Positions 22,866 to 24,579 of a DNA stretch of 24,579 nucleotides are shown piece by piece. The translations under genes were made by a program, and so were the position numbers. Source of the DNA: Campylobacterales bacterium (GTDB lineage Bacteria; Campylobacterota; Campylobacteria; Campylobacterales; JALSKU01); assembly GCA_027023175.1 (NCBI GenBank), contig JALVWW010000321.1:1-24579 (forward strand). The letters run 5' to 3'. The notes beneath the pieces are model-generated. The model did no database searches, was not told the origin of the DNA, and worked only from the letters and a program-made list of their open reading frames with translations. Numbering within the stretch: position 1 is the stretch's first letter; every line of letters begins with the position of its first letter.

Positions 22866-24085
22866 TGGCAGAAAAATTAGAATTACAAGAGGTAGAAGTT
22901 TGGGACGGCAATATGGCATTTGCCCAAGCTATGAGACAAGCACAGATAGATGTAGTAGCGGCTTATCCTATCACTCCGTCAACTCCGACGGTTCATGGAT
23001 ATGCTAAATTTTTGGCTGACGGTTATATAGACGGTGAATTTGTTTTGGTTGAGAGTGAGCATGCCGCAATGAGTGGATGTGTCGGTGCGGCAGCAGCAGG
23101 AGGAAGAGTTGCGACTGCTACAAGTAGTCAAGGTTTTGCTTTGATGATAGAAGTTTTATATCAAGCAAGCGGTATGAGACTACCTATCGTTTTATGTTTA
23201 GTAAACAGAGCTTTAGCATCACCTCTAAATGTAAACGGTGACCACTCTGATATGTATCTTGGAAGAGATGCCGGATGGATTATGCTTGATGCTTTTAACG
23301 CACAAGAAGCTTATGACTTAGTACTTCAAGCATTTAAAATAGGTGAAGATTTGGATGTAAGACTTCCTGTCATGGTAAATCAAGATGGATTTATCACTTC
23401 TCATACCGCTCAAAATGTAAGACCTTTGCAAGATGATGAAGCATATAAATTTGTGGGTGATTACAAAGAGGTCAATCCTATGCTTGACTTTTGTAAACCT
23501 GTAACTTATGGGGCTCAAACAGAAGAGGATTGGCACTTTGAGTTTAAAGCAAGACAACATAAAGCTTTGATGGATTCTCCTAAAGTTATCAAAAGAGTTT
23601 TTAAAGAGTTTGAAGAGTTGACAGGAAGAAAATATAATATGGTAGAGAGTTATTTGATGGATGATGCCGAAGTTGCTATCGTAGCTCTTGGAAGTACTGT
23701 CGAGAGTGCTATTCAAGCTGCAAATGACTTAAGAGAGAGTGAAGGTATAAAAGCAGGTGTAGTATCTCCTAGAGTCATTAGACCTTTTCCGGTAAAAGAG
23801 ATACAAGAAGCCTTAAGTGGTGTAAAAGCTGTAGCCGCACTTGATAGATCGGCTCCTGGAGGAACTTTGGGAATGTTGTTTAATGAGATAAGTGCTGCAA
23901 TGTATCAAACTGACTCAAGACCTGTTATTAACAATTATATCTATGGCTTGGGCGGTAGAGATATGACTCAAGAGAATTTAAAAAATATATATAAAGAGAT
24001 CAAAAAGAATGCCGACGAGGGTAAGCTTACTACACCATTACAACAGTTTAGCGGACTTAGAGGTCCTAAACTCTCTTTTTATTAA
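22865..24085 (+). CDS. porA: Pyruvate:ferredoxin/flavodoxin oxidoreductase, alpha subunit
   Basis: The 406-residue alpha subunit is full length. It has AAYPITPSTPTVHGYAKF near 32-49, the VESEHAAMSGCVGAAAAGGR block (about 60-79), TSSQGFALMIEVLYQASGMR, and a GDHSDMYLGRDAGW loop near 126-139. The C-terminal domain II (about 250-385) includes VAIVALGSTVESAIQAA and APGGTLGMLFNEI. The alpha subunit supplies part of the thiamine pyrophosphate and CoA binding surface. It begins at the porD stop and ends 15 bases before porB. Nothing is missing. Confidence 0.96.
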   Translation: MAEKLELQEVEVWDGNMAFAQAMRQAQIDVVAAYPITPSTPTVHGYAKFLADGYIDGEFVLVESEHAAMSGCVGAAAAGGRVATATSSQGFALMIEVLYQASGMRLPIVLCLVNRALASPLNVNGDHSDMYLGRDAGWIMLDAFNAQEAYDLVLQAFKIGEDLDVRLPVMVNQDGFITSHTAQNVRPLQDDEAYKFVGDYKEVNPMLDFCKPVTYGAQTEEDWHFEFKARQHKALMDSPKVIKRVFKEFEELTGRKYNMVESYLMDDAEVAIVALGSTVESAIQAANDLRESEGIKAGVVSPRVIRPFPVKEIQEALSGVKAVAALDRSAPGGTLGMLFNEISAAMYQTDSRPVINNYIYGLGGRDMTQENLKNIYKEIKKNADEGKLTTPLQQFSGLRGPKLSFY

Positions 24086-24100
24086 GATAGGAGTATATAA

Positions 24101-24579
24101 ATGAGTAAACAGATAAAAAATTTAAAACAATTTTCAACATCAAATGATAGATTTGAGGGGGCTCACCTTTTATGTCCGGGTTGTGCTCACTCTATCATCG
24201 TTCGAGAACTAATGAACTGTACGGATGACAATCTTGTCATAGCAAACAATACAGGTTGTCTAGAGGTAAGCACCGCGGTTTATCCATATACATCCTGGGA
24301 TGCTTCTTGGATACATATAGGTTTTGAAAATGCCGCAACCGCCGCTAGCGGAGCTGAGGCTATGTATAAAACACTAAAAAGAAAAGGAAGGCTTAAAGAC
24401 CCAAATAAACCGGTAAAGTTTGTAGCATTCGGAGGTGATGGATCTACTTATGATATAGGATTTCAATTTTTAAGCGGTGCAGTTGAGAGGGGTCATGACT
24501 TTACATATATCTGTCTTGATAATGAAGTATATGCCAACACAGGCGGTCAAAGAAGTAGCTCTACTCCTATAGGAGCAAG
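24101..24579 (+). CDS. porB: Pyruvate:ferredoxin/flavodoxin oxidoreductase, beta subunit (3' end beyond the window)
   Basis: The first 159 codons are present and open to the edge. The ATG at 24101 has AGGAG upstream (24089-24093). The fragment has CPGCAH (C25, C28) and NNTGC (C53), three ligands of the beta-subunit [4Fe-4S] cluster; the fourth lies later in the family, outside the window. The thiamine pyrophosphate motif is seen as FGGDGSTYDIGFQ, with LDNEVYANTGGQRSS about 30 residues on. This is the catalytic subunit that binds the cofactor and decarboxylates pyruvate. It completes the porCDAB set. Confidence 0.96.
   Translation, partial: MSKQIKNLKQFSTSNDRFEGAHLLCPGCAHSIIVRELMNCTDDNLVIANNTGCLEVSTAVYPYTSWDASWIHIGFENAATAASGAEAMYKTLKRKGRLKDPNKPVKFVAFGGDGSTYDIGFQFLSGAVERGHDFTYICLDNEVYANTGGQRSSSTPIGA

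Overview
The window looks like chromosomal DNA of a free-living, probably sulfur-oxidising or hydrogen-oxidising Campylobacterota (Epsilonproteobacteria; Sulfurimonas/Sulfurovum-like). The reasons are strong AT bias, AGA-rich arginine use, TTG/GTG starts, dense gene packing with ATGA/TAATG overlaps, a four-gene pyruvate oxidoreductase operon in the gamma-delta-alpha-beta order known from Helicobacter, an adjacent AddB-AddA pair, and a NIT-domain chemoreceptor. The genus is inference; no rRNA is present.

Layout. (1) 1-3964, plus strand: the 3' end of addB, complete addA, a small unrecognised gene, and an ElyC/YdcF-type (DUF218) gene broken by a -1 frameshift and a downstream in-frame stop. (2) 4024-7595, plus strand: three tightly packed genes for exported proteins. 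Two carry an Lcl/DUF1566-like segment and the third has a cysteine-pair repeat; none has an assigned function. (3) 11527-7598, minus strand: a small membrane protein, then amrS, a 23-bp-armed perfect palindrome, amrB, a frameshifted pcm, a multi-pass membrane protein and a MoaD/ThiS-like protein. (4) 11528-14478: a regulated-looking promoter with repeated operators, a NIT-type methyl-accepting chemotaxis protein, a strong hairpin, and a non-coding stretch with a possible gene remnant. (5) 14479-16929: rplM-rpsI, a hairpin, and a SulP transporter with a STAS domain. (6) 16949-21802: an orphan peptide/nickel-type substrate-binding protein, an OmpA/TSP3 outer-membrane protein, a structured palindromic element, a membrane-anchored TAXI protein and a HAD phosphatase. 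(7) 21899 to the end: porC-porD-porA-porB (porB runs off the window).

How the genes work together. AddAB processes double-strand breaks for recombination. PorCDAB links pyruvate and acetyl-CoA through low-potential carriers and is central carbon metabolism here. RplM/RpsI are core ribosomal proteins. The chemoreceptor, the two orphan binding proteins and SulP point to sensing and uptake of small solutes. The amrS-amrB-pcm-membrane protein-MoaD-like cluster and the exported trio are the least understood parts and the best candidates for undescribed biology. Two genes carry single-base deletions (elyC-like and pcm). The pcm lesion lies directly before an A AAA AAG slippery heptamer that could restore the frame. 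The elyC-like gene has a second independent lesion, so sequencing error alone does not easily explain it. No CRISPR array, tRNA, rRNA or complete insertion sequence was seen.
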